This document shows, piece by piece, positions 1-10,054 of a stretch of DNA of 64,000 bases. The stretch's first letter is position 1; the number at the start of each line of letters is the position of its first letter. A program made the position numbers and the translations under genes. Source of the DNA: Tenacibaculum holothuriorum (GTDB lineage Bacteria; Bacteroidota; Bacteroidia; Flavobacteriales; Flavobacteriaceae); contig NZ_LAPZ01000005.1 in the NCBI RefSeq assembly GCF_002120225.1, positions 248,001 through 312,000 on the forward strand. The letters run 5' to 3'. The notes beneath the pieces were generated by a model. It worked only from the letters and a program-made list of their open reading frames with translations, ran no database searches and was not told the origin of the DNA.

Positions 1-1214
1 GAGAAATTGACATTCATATTGCAAAATATGATGTACAAGCGTCTTTAGCACATGCTAAAATGCTTGCTAAAATTGGAATTATTACAAACAACGAACTCGC
101 TCAACTCACAGAAGGACTTCACCAACTCACACAACAAATAGAAGAAGGTACTTTTGTAATTGATTCTCAATTTGAAGATGTTCATTCTAAAATAGAATAC
201 GAACTCACTCAACAATATGGAGAGGTAGGTAAAAAGATCCATACGGCACGTTCCAGAAACGATCAAGTATTGGTAGCACTACAACTCTATTATAAAAATA
301 ATTTAGAAGTTATTCATCAAAAAACTACAACGCTTTTTAATACTTTATTACAATTAGCGGAACAATATCAAACGCAATTATTACCGGGATATACACATTT
401 ACAAGTTGCCATGCCCTCTTCTTTCGGACTTTGGTTTTCTGCTTATGCTGAATTGTTAATTGACGATTTATATTTGGTACAAGCAGGCATAAAAACCGTA
501 GATCAAAATCCTTTAGGCTCTGCAGCTGGCTATGGTAGCTCCTTTCCTATCGACAGGGAATTCACTACACAAGAACTCAACTTTAGCTCTTTAAAATACA
601 ATGTTGTAGCAGCCCAATTAAGTAGAGGAAAAAGTGAACGTACTGTAAGTATGATTGTAGGTAGTTTGGCCAACACCTTAGCTCGTTTTGCGATGGATAT
701 TTGTTTGTATATGAGTCAGAACTTTGGATTCATTTCTTTTCCTGATGCATTAACTACTGGTAGTAGTATTATGCCACATAAGAAGAATCCTGATGTATTT
801 GAATTGATTAGAGGAAAATGTAATAAAATTCAGGCTTTATATTCTGAAACCATATTGCTCACCAATAATTTACCGAGTGGTTATCATAGAGATTACCAAC
901 TTTTAAAGGAAAATATAATACAAGCTTTTGAAGACCTAAAAGACGTACTGGATGTTTTTGACTATGCCATCCAACAAATTATTATTAAAGATATTGACTT
1001 AAATGACGACAAGTATACGTATTTATTTACGGTGGATAATATCAATACTTTAGTTGAAAATGGAATGCCTTTTAGAGAAGCATATCGAAAAATTGGAGAT
1101 GAAGTATCAAATGGCACATACATCCCTATTACTTCAAAAAAGCATACTCATATAGGAAGTATTCATAATTTGGGCTTGGATAAGATTAGAGAAAAATTCA
1201 ACCTTATAAATTGA
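1..1214 (+). CDS. argH: Argininosuccinate lyase (5'-truncated by window edge)
   Basis: Last step of arginine synthesis: splits argininosuccinate into arginine and fumarate in the cytosol. The reading frame is open from base 3, before the first internal ATG at 60, so the true start lies outside the window and a short N-terminal piece is missing. The fumarase/aspartase superfamily signature GSSIMPHKKNPDVFELIR is intact, as is the HTARSRNDQ substrate-binding segment. About 403 residues are visible. It ends with TGA at 1212-1214 and is convergent with leuB. No other arg gene is in the window; the rest of the pathway presumably lies upstream. Identification is secure. Confidence 0.96.
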   Translation, partial: EIDIHIAKYDVQASLAHAKMLAKIGIITNNELAQLTEGLHQLTQQIEEGTFVIDSQFEDVHSKIEYELTQQYGEVGKKIHTARSRNDQVLVALQLYYKNNLEVIHQKTTTLFNTLLQLAEQYQTQLLPGYTHLQVAMPSSFGLWFSAYAELLIDDLYLVQAGIKTVDQNPLGSAAGYGSSFPIDREFTTQELNFSSLKYNVVAAQLSRGKSERTVSMIVGSLANTLARFAMDICLYMSQNFGFISFPDALTTGSSIMPHKKNPDVFELIRGKCNKIQALYSETILLTNNLPSGYHRDYQLLKENIIQAFEDLKDVLDVFDYAIQQIIIKDIDLNDDKYTYLFTVDNINTLVENGMPFREAYRKIGDEVSNGTYIPITSKKHTHIGSIHNLGLDKIREKFNLIN

Positions 1215-1240
1215 TACATTATTGAAACTTCAATAAAAAG

Positions 1241-1367
1241 AAAAGAGCTAGCTAAAAGACAAAATCAACATATAAATTTAAAGTGATTATTCTTTAGCTA
1301 TACGAACAAAATATTTAAAAGAAATTTAAATAATCACCTAAATAACAACTTTTAGATTAGCTCTTTT
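1241..1367. repeat. Nested inverted repeat between convergent argH and leuB
   Basis: The outer arms AAAAGAGCTAGCTAAAAG (1241-1258) and CTTTTAGATTAGCTCTTTT (1349-1367) are imperfect inverted copies. Inside lies a second perfect pair, GTGATTATT (1283-1291) and AATAATCAC (1329-1337). As RNA this could form a long branched hairpin from either strand. The position between two converging genes suggests a bidirectional terminator or 3' end protector, but no strong T-run follows the stems, so the role is inferred. Confidence 0.5.
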
Positions 1368-1383
1368 ACAAGCAAACAATATT

Positions 1384-2499
1384 TTATATTATGGTACTTT
1401 GCCCCATATGTATGTTTTGAAAATTCATATCACTATCTTCTTGGTTATATATATAATCGGCAATAAAATCTCCAACTTTACTGGTGCTAAACGGTTTTTC
1501 TGAGTTTAAATCTTCAGTAGTAATTCCTAAAGCTAATGATTTTTCAACCGCATTTTCTATGGCTCCTGCCTCTTCATGCAATCCTAAATGTTCTAACATC
1601 ATTGCTACTGATAATATAGAGGCTAACGGATTCGCAATATCTTTTCCTTTTGCCTGTGGATACGATCCATGAATAGGCTCAAATAAAGCGTTAGTTTTTC
1701 CTACTGAAGCAGATGCAAGCAATCCTATTGAGCCTCCAATAACACTTGCTTCATCAGATAAAATATCGCCAAATAAGTTTTCGGTTAATATTACATCAAA
1801 CTGTTTAGGATTTAAGATTAATTGCATTGCTGCATTATCTACAAACATAGTTTCTACAGTTATATTTGGATATTGAGAAGCTAAATTTGTAACTGTTTTA
1901 CGCCACAAACGTGAGGTTTCTAAAACATTTGCTTTATCTACCAGTGTTAACTTTTTCTTTCTTGACTGAGCAGCTCTAAAAGCTAAATGTGCCATTCTTT
2001 CTATTTCTTCAACAGTATAAGAGCAACCGTCAAAAGCAACTGAACCGTCATCACTTAACTCTTTTATTCCGAAGTAAATTCCACCAGTTAATTCACGATA
2101 AATAGTAATATCTGTTCCTTGAATTACTTCTTTTTTTAATGGCGAATTTTTAATTAGTTTATCATATGCCTTTACAGGACGAACATTACAATACAGTTCT
2201 AATTCTTTTCGCAATTTTAAAAGTCCTTGCTCTGGTCTAACTTTGGCATTCGGATCGTTATCATATTTCGGATCTCCGATAGCACCAAAAAGAATTGCAT
2301 CACTTTTTTTACAAATCTCTAATGTTTTTTGAGGTAACGGATTTCCTGTTTTATCAATAGCACAAGCACCCATTAATGCTTCTTCATACAAAAAAGTATG
2401 ATCGTAAACATGAGCCACCGCATTTAATACTTTTCTTGCTTGGGCAGTTACTTCTGGTCCTACTCCGTCTCCTGGTATTACAGCTATTTTAAATTTCAT
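1384..2499 (-). CDS. leuB: 3-isopropylmalate dehydrogenase
   Basis: Third leucine-specific step: NAD-dependent oxidation and decarboxylation of 3-isopropylmalate to 2-oxoisocaproate. The 371 residues are the usual length. Visible family features are the N-terminal IPGDGVGPEV segment, the substrate-binding NVRPVKAYD and RELTGGIYFG regions, and the metal- and cofactor-binding DILSDEASVIGGSIGLL and EPIHGSYPQAKGKDIANP segments. It is the last gene of a minus-strand operon leuA-leuC-leuD-leuB, 24 bp downstream of leuD. The C-terminal 20 or so residues after YIYNQED are a non-conserved tail. Secure. Confidence 0.97.
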   Translation of the reverse strand: MKFKIAVIPGDGVGPEVTAQARKVLNAVAHVYDHTFLYEEALMGACAIDKTGNPLPQKTLEICKKSDAILFGAIGDPKYDNDPNAKVRPEQGLLKLRKELELYCNVRPVKAYDKLIKNSPLKKEVIQGTDITIYRELTGGIYFGIKELSDDGSVAFDGCSYTVEEIERMAHLAFRAAQSRKKKLTLVDKANVLETSRLWRKTVTNLASQYPNITVETMFVDNAAMQLILNPKQFDVILTENLFGDILSDEASVIGGSIGLLASASVGKTNALFEPIHGSYPQAKGKDIANPLASILSVAMMLEHLGLHEEAGAIENAVEKSLALGITTEDLNSEKPFSTSKVGDFIADYIYNQEDSDMNFQNIHMGQSTII

Positions 2500-2523
2500 T
2501 CTTTAATTTCTTTTATAATTACC

Positions 2524-3105
2524 CTAAGAAAGTGTAGCTTCAAAGGCTTCTATTTTATCTTTCTTGCTTACTAAAAAATCAATATCATCGTAACCATTCA
2601 TTAAACAAATCTTTTTGTACGAGTCTATCTCAAATTCAGTAACTCCTATAGGAGTTTTTAATCTTTGGCTCTCCAAGTCTACAATAATTGTTGTCGTTGG
2701 ATTTGATCCTACTCGATACATTAAATCTTTTAAATATTCTGGTGATACTTGTATTGGGAGTATTCCATTATTTAAGGCATTTCCTTTAAAAATATCTGCA
2801 AAAAAACTAGATATAATTACTTTAAATCCATACCCGGCTAATGCCCAAGCGGCATGTTCTCTACTAGAACCACAACCAAAATTATTACCTGCAATTAAAA
2901 TACTGCCTCCGTATTTCTTATTGTTTAATACAAAATCTGCATTAAACTCTCCATTTTTATGATATCTCCAATCTCTAAATACATTATCACCAAAACCTTT
3001 TTTATCGGTTGCTTTTAAAAAACGAGCTGGAATTATTTGATCGGTATCTACATTTTCTGTAGGTAATGGAACTCCTGTATCTATTAGTTTTACAAACTTT
3101 TCCAT
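2524..3105 (-). CDS. leuD: 3-isopropylmalate dehydratase small subunit
   Basis: Small swivelling-domain subunit of isopropylmalate isomerase, which works with LeuC to convert 2- to 3-isopropylmalate. 193 residues, normal for the family. The [14 protein letters not shown] and [15 protein letters not shown] motifs, the latter at the substrate-recognition loop, are clear. Its start lies 1 bp after the leuC stop, so the two subunits are probably translationally coupled and made in equal amounts. Part of the leuACDB operon. Confidence 0.97.
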   Translation of the reverse strand: MEKFVKLIDTGVPLPTENVDTDQIIPARFLKATDKKGFGDNVFRDWRYHKNGEFNADFVLNNKKYGGSILIAGNNFGCGSSREHAAWALAGYGFKVIISSFFADIFKGNALNNGILPIQVSPEYLKDLMYRVGSNPTTTIIVDLESQRLKTPIGVTEFEIDSYKKICLMNGYDDIDFLVSKKDKIEAFEATLS

Positions 3106-3106
3106 A

Positions 3107-4489
3107 TTAATTTAGGTGTTTTGTGAAATCTATAATTTTCCCTTCTACTGCTGTAGCAGCAGCCATTAAAGGGCTTGCTAAAATTGTTCGAGCTCCTTGT
3201 CCTTGTCGTCCTTCAAAATTCCTATTAGAAGTTGATACACAATATTCTCCTTCTGGAATTTTATCTTCATTCATTGCTAAACATGCAGAACAACCTGGTT
3301 GCCTTAATTCGAATCCAGCATTTTCGAAAATGTGCTGTAAACCTTCTTCTTCAATTTGTTTTGCTACTTGTTGAGATCCAGGAACTAACCAAGCATTAAC
3401 ATTTGAAGCTTTTTGCTTTCCTTTTACATAATTGGCTGCAATACGAAAATCTTCTATTCGAGAGTTAGTACAACTTCCAATAAACACATAGTTAATTGGT
3501 TTGTTAACTAAAGATTCTCCTTTTTTGAAATTCATATAATGCAATGACTTTTCAAAAGAAACATCATTTTGGGTGGGGATATTTTCAGAAATTTTAATTC
3601 CCATTCCAGGGTTTGTTCCATAGGTAAGCATTGGTTCAATATCTTCTGCTCTAAAGGAATATTCTTGATCGAACGTTGCGTCTTCATCAGTTCTCAATGT
3701 TTTCCAATAAGCTACTTTTTTATCAAACTCCTCTCCTTTTGGTGCAAACTTTCTTCCTTTTACATAATCGAATGTAGTTTGGTCTGGTGCAATCATTCCT
3801 CCTCTTGCTCCCATTTCAATACTCATATTACAGACGGTCATACGACCTTCCATAGACATTTCTTCAAATACATCTCCTGCATACTCACAAAAATATCCTG
3901 TTCCAGAATTTGTACCTAACTGAGCAATAATGTAAAGAATAACATCTTTAGGAAGCACTCCTTTTTTTAACTTACCGTTTACAGAAACTCTTAATTTTTT
4001 AGGTTTTGGTAACAATAAACATTGACTAGCAAAAACTTGAGCTACTTGACTCGTACCAATGCCAAAAGCAATGGTGCCAAAAGCTCCGTGAGTAGAGGTA
4101 TGGCTATCTCCACAAACCATAGTCATTCCTGGTTGAGTAATTCCTAATTCGGGAGCCATTACATGTACAATTCCGTTGTACTCGTGTCCCAAACCATATA
4201 AAGTAATATTGTTCTCTTTACAATTCTTAGTAAGCTGCTCTAATTGATTTCTAGACAACTCGTCTTTTATTGGTAAATGCTGATTTTTAGTTGGTGTATT
4301 ATGATCGGCAGTTGCTACAATTTGATTTGGTCGGGCAATTGGAATATTACGCTCTCTCAACTCATTAAATGCTTGCGGACTGGTAACTTCATGAATTAAA
4401 TGTTTGTCGATATATAAAATCTGTGGTCCATTTTCTACGCTATCAACCACATGTGCATCCCATACTTTGTCGAATAATGTTTTTCCCAT
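3107..4489 (-). CDS. leuC: 3-isopropylmalate dehydratase large subunit
   Basis: Aconitase-family large subunit carrying the 4Fe-4S cluster of isopropylmalate isomerase. The 460 residues match the family length. Cluster cysteines are visible in GSCTNSR and in [12 protein letters not shown]; the catalytic [12 protein letters not shown] segment is present. The start codon shares one base with the leuA stop (TAATG arrangement), which indicates coupling inside the leuACDB operon. The cluster type is sensitive to oxidation, but no dedicated maturation gene lies nearby. Confidence 0.97.
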   Translation of the reverse strand: MGKTLFDKVWDAHVVDSVENGPQILYIDKHLIHEVTSPQAFNELRERNIPIARPNQIVATADHNTPTKNQHLPIKDELSRNQLEQLTKNCKENNITLYGLGHEYNGIVHVMAPELGITQPGMTMVCGDSHTSTHGAFGTIAFGIGTSQVAQVFASQCLLLPKPKKLRVSVNGKLKKGVLPKDVILYIIAQLGTNSGTGYFCEYAGDVFEEMSMEGRMTVCNMSIEMGARGGMIAPDQTTFDYVKGRKFAPKGEEFDKKVAYWKTLRTDEDATFDQEYSFRAEDIEPMLTYGTNPGMGIKISENIPTQNDVSFEKSLHYMNFKKGESLVNKPINYVFIGSCTNSRIEDFRIAANYVKGKQKASNVNAWLVPGSQQVAKQIEEEGLQHIFENAGFELRQPGCSACLAMNEDKIPEGEYCVSTSNRNFEGRQGQGARTILASPLMAAATAVEGKIIDFTKHLN

Positions 4490-5664
4490 TATAACATTGC
4501 GATTTTAGAAAATTTATTGACTTGTTCCATGATTAAATGTATGTCTTCATCAATCACTTCTTTTTGCTTATCAGCAAACTTTAAAAAGGTTTGATACGCA
4601 GAATCTAGTTGAATCTTTGTTAACTCATACCCTATCTTTTTTGCTCTGTATGCCAAAGCTGCTCTTCCACTTCTTGCGGTAAGAATAATTGCACTTTCGG
4701 TAACTCCAACTTCTTCTGGATTAATTATTTCATACGTTTCTCGATTTTTAATCACTCCATCTTGATGGATTCCAGAACTATGTGCAAAAGCATTTGCACC
4801 TACAATAGCTTTGTTAGGTTGCACTGGCATTCCCATTTTTTCACGAACCATTAAACTTGTATCATATAACAACTTTGTATTGATATCAGTTTGAAGATTT
4901 AAATATGGATGCTGCTTTAAAATCATCACCACTTCTTCTAAAGCAGTGTTACCAGCTCTCTCTCCTATTCCGTTAATTGTACATTCTATTTGTCTTGCTC
5001 CATTTATAGCACCAGCAATAGAATTCGCAGTAGCTAAACCTAAATCATTATGACAATGGCACGAAATAGTAACATTTCCTATACCTTTTACATGTTCTTT
5101 TAGATATTTAATTTTAGCTCCATATTCTTCTGGCAAACAATACCCTGTAGTATCTGGTATATTTAAAACTGTTGCCCCAGCTTGAATTACTTCTTCGCAT
5201 ACTTTAGCTAAAAACTCATTAGATGTTCTTCCTGCATCTTCGGCATAAAACTCAACATCATCTACAAAGTTTTTAGCATGAGAAACTGCTTGTTTTGCTC
5301 TTTGAATTACTTCTTCTTGTGTAGTATTAAACTTGTGAAGAATATGAGAATCACTGGTCCCAATTCCTGTATGAATTCTTGGTTTTATAGCACCTTTCAA
5401 TGCTTCAGCCGCCACTTCAATATCCTTTTTTACTGCTCGTGTTAAACCACAAACTGTTGCGTTTTTTACTAATTTTGAAATTTCACTTACTGAATTAAAA
5501 TCTCCTGGGCTTGAAACAGGAAATCCAGCTTCGATTATATCTACTCCCAAATTGTCTAACCTTTCTGCAATAATTAGCTTTTGAGAAGTGTCTAATTTAC
5601 AACCAGGTACTTGTTCTCCATCTCGTAAGGTTGTATCGAAAATTTGTACTTTGTTATCGTTCAT
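4489..5664 (-). CDS. leuA: 2-isopropylmalate synthase, short form
   Basis: First committed leucine step: condenses acetyl-CoA with 2-oxoisovalerate. I place the start at 5664 (391 residues), where the conserved N-terminus [18 protein letters not shown] begins. An open frame continues upstream to 5829, but that extension is hydrophobic, unlike the family, and overlaps the divergent gene. The DTTLRDGEQ and [13 protein letters not shown] metal and catalytic motifs are present. At about 390 residues it lacks the C-terminal leucine-binding regulatory domain of the roughly 500-residue enzymes. Homocitrate synthase is an alternative family member, but the leuCDB context argues for LeuA. First gene of the operon. 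Confidence 0.93.
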   Translation of the reverse strand: MNDNKVQIFDTTLRDGEQVPGCKLDTSQKLIIAERLDNLGVDIIEAGFPVSSPGDFNSVSEISKLVKNATVCGLTRAVKKDIEVAAEALKGAIKPRIHTGIGTSDSHILHKFNTTQEEVIQRAKQAVSHAKNFVDDVEFYAEDAGRTSNEFLAKVCEEVIQAGATVLNIPDTTGYCLPEEYGAKIKYLKEHVKGIGNVTISCHCHNDLGLATANSIAGAINGARQIECTINGIGERAGNTALEEVVMILKQHPYLNLQTDINTKLLYDTSLMVREKMGMPVQPNKAIVGANAFAHSSGIHQDGVIKNRETYEIINPEEVGVTESAIILTARSGRAALAYRAKKIGYELTKIQLDSAYQTFLKFADKQKEVIDEDIHLIMEQVNKFSKIAML

Positions 5665-5693
5665 TACTATTGTAAACTTGTCTTTATACAATT

Positions 5694-5701
5694 CAAATGT
5701 A
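5694..5701 (-). promoter_or_regulatory. -7 promoter box for leuACDB
   Basis: Read on the minus strand this is TACATTTG, an exact match to the Bacteroidota -7 consensus TAnnTTTG. It would start transcription about 23 nt before the leuA ATG at 5664. No good -33 TTTG is seen at the expected distance. The short leader leaves no room for an attenuator. Confidence 0.6.
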
Positions 5702-5799
5702 TATATTGCCCTTCTAGAAAGATTCTTTTTAAAAAGGAGTCTTACGATAGCAAACAAAAAGAACCAAACATATAAAAAACTGAAAAACAAAAAGTTACA

Positions 5800-7359
5800 A
5801 TGAACAGTTTTACAAGACCCAATGTACAAAATGATGCTCTTTTTGCATTAATTCAGTCTTTAACAAAATCTGAAAAACGTCAATTTAACTTATACATAAG
5901 TAGATTGGGTGGTAACTCTGATGCTAAATTTTTTGCTCTTTTTAAGTTTCTAGAAAAACAAAAAAAATATGACGAAAAAGTCATCTTAAATAGTGGTATT
6001 GTAAGCAAGCAACAACTATCAAATTTAAAAGCACATTTATACAAGCAAATACTAACGAGTTTACGAATGAATCCTGCACATAAAAACATTCGTGTGCAAA
6101 TTCGAGAACAGTTAGATTTTGCTACAGTTCTTTACCAAAAAGGATTATACAAACAAAGTTTAAAAATTTTAGAGAAAGCTAAAACATTAGCCATTGAAAA
6201 CGAAGAAAAAAATATGGCTTATGAAATTGTAGAACTTGAAAAAGTAATTGAAAGTCAATATATAACTAGGAGTATTAGCACACGCGCCGATGAACTTACG
6301 ATACAGGCAAAAGAACTTAGTTTGCAAAATGTAATTACTAGTAAACTGTCTAATTTATCGCTACAACTTTATGGAATTTTATTAAAAACCGGATATGCTC
6401 GTAACGATTTTGAACTCCAAAAAATAAATAACTATTTTGAAGCTCGTTTACCTGTTTTTGAATACCAAAAGCTAGGTTTTCGTGAACGTCTTTGGCTGTA
6501 TAAAGCTCATTTATGGAGAAGTTTTTTAACACAAGATTTTTTAAAAGGATATAAGTACGCTTCACAATGGGTATCGCTATTTAGAGAGTATCCAAAAATG
6601 ATTCAAATCAATCCTGTATTTTATTTAAAAGGGAAAAACTATCTATTAGAAGCTTTATTTTTTATTCGTCATAAAACTGAATTTACCAAAGAGTTAAATT
6701 CTTTCGAAGAAGAAATAAATAACCAATTAATTCCGAAGAATAACAATACCGAAATTTTAATGTTTCAATATTTGTATTCCAATAAATTACACAAACATTT
6801 TATTGAGGGAACTTTTGCTGATGGAGAATATTTAATTAATGAAATAAATGACTACATAAAACAACATCAATCTCAATTAGACAAGCATCACATAATAACT
6901 TTATACTACAAAATAGCTTGTTTATATTTTGGCATGGGTAAAAACAAAGAATGCATACAGTATCTTACAAAAATTATAAAGACTAAAAAGTTTTATGTTG
7001 GTGAAGATTTACAATGTTTTGCTCGAATTTTAAACCTTATCGCTCATTACGAATGTGGTTTAGATTATCATTTAGAAAGGCAGTTTAAAGACACTTATAA
7101 GTTTTTATTAAAGATGGAAAATCTACAAGAAGTTCAAAAAGTTTTTATTGAATCTATTCGTTCTTTAGGAGATTTATACCCACATCAATTCAAAAAAGAA
7201 TTTCAAAAAATTCATGCTCGTTTACAGCTGTTTGAAAATCATCCTTACGAAAAACGCGCCTTTTTATATTTAGATATTTTATCGTGGTTAGAAAGTAAAA
7301 TTTACAACAAACCTGTGGCAACCATTATTCAGGAAAAAGCCAAAAAACTGAAAAAATAA
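5800..7359 (+). CDS. Conserved helical-repeat (TPR-like) protein of unknown function
   Basis: 519 residues, divergent from leuA. I do not recognise a specific family. The sequence is rich in Lys, Leu, Tyr and Phe and looks all-helical, with segments such as [20 protein letters not shown] and [20 protein letters not shown] that resemble tetratricopeptide units. The N-terminus ([22 protein letters not shown]) carries no signal peptide and there is no membrane segment, so it is probably cytosolic. TPR-type proteins usually hold protein partners, but nothing here names the partner. The ATG at 5800 is the first start in the frame. It is followed closely by the threonine operon promoter, so it is probably its own transcription unit. 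Confidence 0.75.
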   Translation: MNSFTRPNVQNDALFALIQSLTKSEKRQFNLYISRLGGNSDAKFFALFKFLEKQKKYDEKVILNSGIVSKQQLSNLKAHLYKQILTSLRMNPAHKNIRVQIREQLDFATVLYQKGLYKQSLKILEKAKTLAIENEEKNMAYEIVELEKVIESQYITRSISTRADELTIQAKELSLQNVITSKLSNLSLQLYGILLKTGYARNDFELQKINNYFEARLPVFEYQKLGFRERLWLYKAHLWRSFLTQDFLKGYKYASQWVSLFREYPKMIQINPVFYLKGKNYLLEALFFIRHKTEFTKELNSFEEEINNQLIPKNNNTEILMFQYLYSNKLHKHFIEGTFADGEYLINEINDYIKQHQSQLDKHHIITLYYKIACLYFGMGKNKECIQYLTKIIKTKKFYVGEDLQCFARILNLIAHYECGLDYHLERQFKDTYKFLLKMENLQEVQKVFIESIRSLGDLYPHQFKKEFQKIHARLQLFENHPYEKRAFLYLDILSWLESKIYNKPVATIIQEKAKKLKK

Positions 7360-7390
7360 TTTGGTTAACATAAAATAAAGTTTACATTTG
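7360..7390 (+). promoter_or_regulatory. Promoter of the threonine operon (TTTG-N19-TACATTTG)
   Basis: TTTG at 7360-7363 and TACATTTG at 7383-7390, separated by 19 nt, match the Bacteroidota -33/-7 consensus exactly. The expected start of transcription is near 7395-7398, right at the start codon of the leader peptide. The -33 element begins one base after the stop of the preceding gene. Confidence 0.75.
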
Positions 7391-7394
7391 AAAC

Positions 7395-7493
7395 GTGAAC
7401 CTAATTGACAGAAATACAACCACTTCTATTGTTGCTACCAAAGCGACTAGTATTTTTATTGGCTTCACTACAATTACAACGGGTACCCTTTAG
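7395..7493 (+). CDS. thrL: Thr/Ile-rich leader peptide of the thr operon
   Basis: A 32-codon frame from GTG at 7395 to TAG at 7491-7493. Ten of the 32 codons are Thr and five are Ile, including runs of three Thr codons (7416-7424) and of Thr-Thr-Ile-Thr-Thr (7467-7481). Such composition ahead of thrABC is the hallmark of a ribosome-mediated attenuator that senses charged tRNA-Thr and tRNA-Ile. GTG is the only start I find in frame, since a TGA stop lies just upstream. The stop is followed by GGGGG and a T-rich run, but only a weak ACCC/GGGT hairpin is visible there, so the terminator structure is not proven. A 7 bp stem (7534-7540 with 7545-7551) follows further down. Function inferred from composition and position. 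Confidence 0.75.
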   Translation: MNLIDRNTTTSIVATKATSIFIGFTTITTGTL

Positions 7494-7602
7494 GGGGTCA
7501 TTTTTATACATATCATCTTAGGCTATAATTATATTTTCGAAAAATCGAAAACAGATAATTAATTTAAAAAACATCCCGTTTATTACCTTTAATTAAATTA
7601 AA

Positions 7603-10044
7603 ATGAAAGTTTTAAAATTTGGCGGATCATCAGTTGCCAATCATCAAAACATAAAAGCTGTTTTACAAATTGTACAACAGATATCAAAACAAGAAAAAGT
7701 AGTCGTAATCGTTTCTGCATTCGGAAAAACGACCAATAATCTAATCGAAACGGCTCATACTGCTTTAGAAAATCAATCTAAAATTGATGAAGCAATTTCA
7801 AAAATAAAAGAGCATCATTTTGCTGTTATTTCTGAATTGATTCATTCTGAAAGACAAGCTGTTGTAAAAACTCATATTCATAATTTACTCAATCAACTCT
7901 CTGCTATTTATCATGGTATTTATCTTTTACAAGAATTATCTGATAAAACTTTAGCAAAAGTTTCAAGTTTTGGAGAACGAATGTCTTCTTACATTATAGC
8001 GGCAGCAGCCAGTGAAAAATTAGACGCTGTTCACGCAGATAGTTCTACACTAATTAATGCCAATGGTAATTACATAGATGCTGAAGTTAATTTTGAAAAC
8101 ACTGATACTGCTATTCAAGAGTTTTGCAATAAGAATAACAATCAAATTATAATTGCTGGCGGATTTATTGCTCAAAATAACCAACAAGAAATTACTACCT
8201 TAGGTAGAGGTGGATCCGATTATTCAGCAGCAATTTATGCAGCAACATTAAACGCAGAAGAACTACAAATATGGACCGACGTAAGCGGTATGTTTACGGC
8301 AAATCCTGCTGTAGTAAAACAAGCTTTTCCGATAGCAGAAATTTCGTATGAAGAAGCTATGGAATTATCTCATTTCGGAGCTAAAGTCTTGTACCCACCA
8401 ACCATTCAACCTGTTTTAGGAAAAAATATTCCTATAAGAATTAAAAACACTTTTGAACCTGAAAATCCTGGAACTCTAATTAGTAAATCTGCAAAAAATG
8501 GAAATCCAATAAAAGGAATATCCTATATCGACAATATCAGTTTACTTACTATTGAAGGCAGTGGCATGATTGGCATTCCTGGATTTTCAAAACGATTGTT
8601 TGAAACGCTTTCATTCCATAAAATTAATGTAGTATTAATTACTCAAGCTTCTTCAGAACATTCAATTTGTGTTGGAATTTATTCAAGTGATGCTGATGTA
8701 GCAAGTCAAATTTTAAATGAAAATTTTGCCTTAGAAATAACACAGCAAAAAATTTCTTCAATCTATATTGAAAATGAACTTTCCATAATTGCCATCGTTG
8801 GAGACCATATGAAAAACCATCAAGGTTTAAGCGGGCAAATGTTTAGTGCTTTAGGTAAAAACAATGTAAATGTTCGTGCTATAGCTCAAGGTGCTTCAGA
8901 AAAAAATATTTCAGCAGTAATTAATGCTAACAATGCTAAAAAGGCTTTAAATACTTTACATGAACAATTTTTTGAAGAAAAAATAAAACAACTCAATCTT
9001 TTTGTAACTGGTGTAGGTAATGTTGGTGAACGCTTTTTAGCTCAACTTCAGCAACAAAAAGATTATTTACGAGAACATTTAAAATTAAATATTCGTGTTA
9101 TTGGTATCGCCAATTCTAAGAAAATGTATTTTAACGATGAAGGAATTGATTTAAGCCATTGGAAAGAATCATTACAACAAGGAGAAACTGGTGGCTTAGA
9201 AGACTTTTTAAACAAAACTAAATCCTACAATTTTCGTAATTCTGTTTTTGTAGATAACACTGCTAGTGCACACGTTGCTACTATGTACGAAAGCTATTTA
9301 CAAAATAATATTGCAGTAGTAACTTGTAATAAAATTGCTTGTGCATCAGAATTTGAAAATTATTTAAAACTTAAAAAAGTTTCTAATAAATATAACGCTC
9401 CGTTTTTGTTTGAAACCAACGTTGGAGCTGGATTACCGATAATAGATACTTTAAAAAACTTAATCGCCTCAGGTGATAGAGTTCATAAAATACAAGCAGT
9501 TTTATCGGGAACTTTAAACTTTGTTTTTAATAATTTTAATGATACAAATACATTTCACGATGTAGTTGCCGATGCGCAAGCGCAAGGATATACAGAACCT
9601 GATCCTAAGATTGATTTAAGCGGAATAGACGTAGCTCGAAAAATTTTAATTTTAGCTAGAGAAAGTGGTTATCAATTAGAACTTTCTAACATTAAAAACA
9701 ACTCTTTTTTACCAGAAGAAAGTTTAAACACTACTAATAATGAAGATTTTTATGCTTCTTTAAAAAAGTATGAAAATCAGTTTCAAGAACTATATAAAAA
9801 TGCAAAAAACGATAATGCTCGTTTAAAATATGTTGCTGAATTTAAAGATGGTAAAGCACACGTTGGTTTACAACATATTACCCCAGAACATCCTTTTTAT
9901 AATCTAGATGGTAGCGATAATATTGTGTTGTTTTACACAGATAGATATCCTGTAAATCCACTACAAATTAAAGGAGCTGGTGCTGGTGCAGAAGTTACTG
10001 CCTCAGGTATTTTTGCTGATGTAATTCGAATTGCTAATTTTTAA
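7603..10044 (+). CDS. thrA: Bifunctional aspartokinase/homoserine dehydrogenase (threonine branch)
   Basis: Catalyses two steps from aspartate to homoserine. The 813 residues match ThrA-type fusions. The kinase domain begins KFGGSSVAN and has the consensus GRGGSDYSA and WTDVSG motifs. Two ACT-type regulatory modules fill the middle (about residues 300-460). The homoserine dehydrogenase domain starts at LFVTGVGNVGERFL and contains TNVGAGLP and GYTEPDPKIDLSGIDVARK with the catalytic lysine. It lies about 110 bp after the leader peptide and 10 bp before thrB. A paralogue fused to MetX lies at 28963-32373; unlike that copy, all kinase motifs here are canonical, so this is the safer source of aspartyl phosphate. 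Confidence 0.97.
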   Translation: MKVLKFGGSSVANHQNIKAVLQIVQQISKQEKVVVIVSAFGKTTNNLIETAHTALENQSKIDEAISKIKEHHFAVISELIHSERQAVVKTHIHNLLNQLSAIYHGIYLLQELSDKTLAKVSSFGERMSSYIIAAAASEKLDAVHADSSTLINANGNYIDAEVNFENTDTAIQEFCNKNNNQIIIAGGFIAQNNQQEITTLGRGGSDYSAAIYAATLNAEELQIWTDVSGMFTANPAVVKQAFPIAEISYEEAMELSHFGAKVLYPPTIQPVLGKNIPIRIKNTFEPENPGTLISKSAKNGNPIKGISYIDNISLLTIEGSGMIGIPGFSKRLFETLSFHKINVVLITQASSEHSICVGIYSSDADVASQILNENFALEITQQKISSIYIENELSIIAIVGDHMKNHQGLSGQMFSALGKNNVNVRAIAQGASEKNISAVINANNAKKALNTLHEQFFEEKIKQLNLFVTGVGNVGERFLAQLQQQKDYLREHLKLNIRVIGIANSKKMYFNDEGIDLSHWKESLQQGETGGLEDFLNKTKSYNFRNSVFVDNTASAHVATMYESYLQNNIAVVTCNKIACASEFENYLKLKKVSNKYNAPFLFETNVGAGLPIIDTLKNLIASGDRVHKIQAVLSGTLNFVFNNFNDTNTFHDVVADAQAQGYTEPDPKIDLSGIDVARKILILARESGYQLELSNIKNNSFLPEESLNTTNNEDFYASLKKYENQFQELYKNAKNDNARLKYVAEFKDGKAHVGLQHITPEHPFYNLDGSDNIVLFYTDRYPVNPLQIKGAGAGAEVTASGIFADVIRIANF

Positions 10045-10054
10045 AACATCAATC

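Noticed and set aside
2615..2962. Plus-strand open frame inside leuD, and many similar opposite-strand frames
   Set aside because: They mirror well-supported genes, have no promoter or family resemblance, and are expected in AT-rich DNA.
5665..5829. Upstream extension of leuA with a hydrophobic N-terminus
   Set aside because: It overlaps the divergent gene at 5800, does not resemble LeuA, and contains the likely -7 box. The conserved N-terminus starts at 5664.
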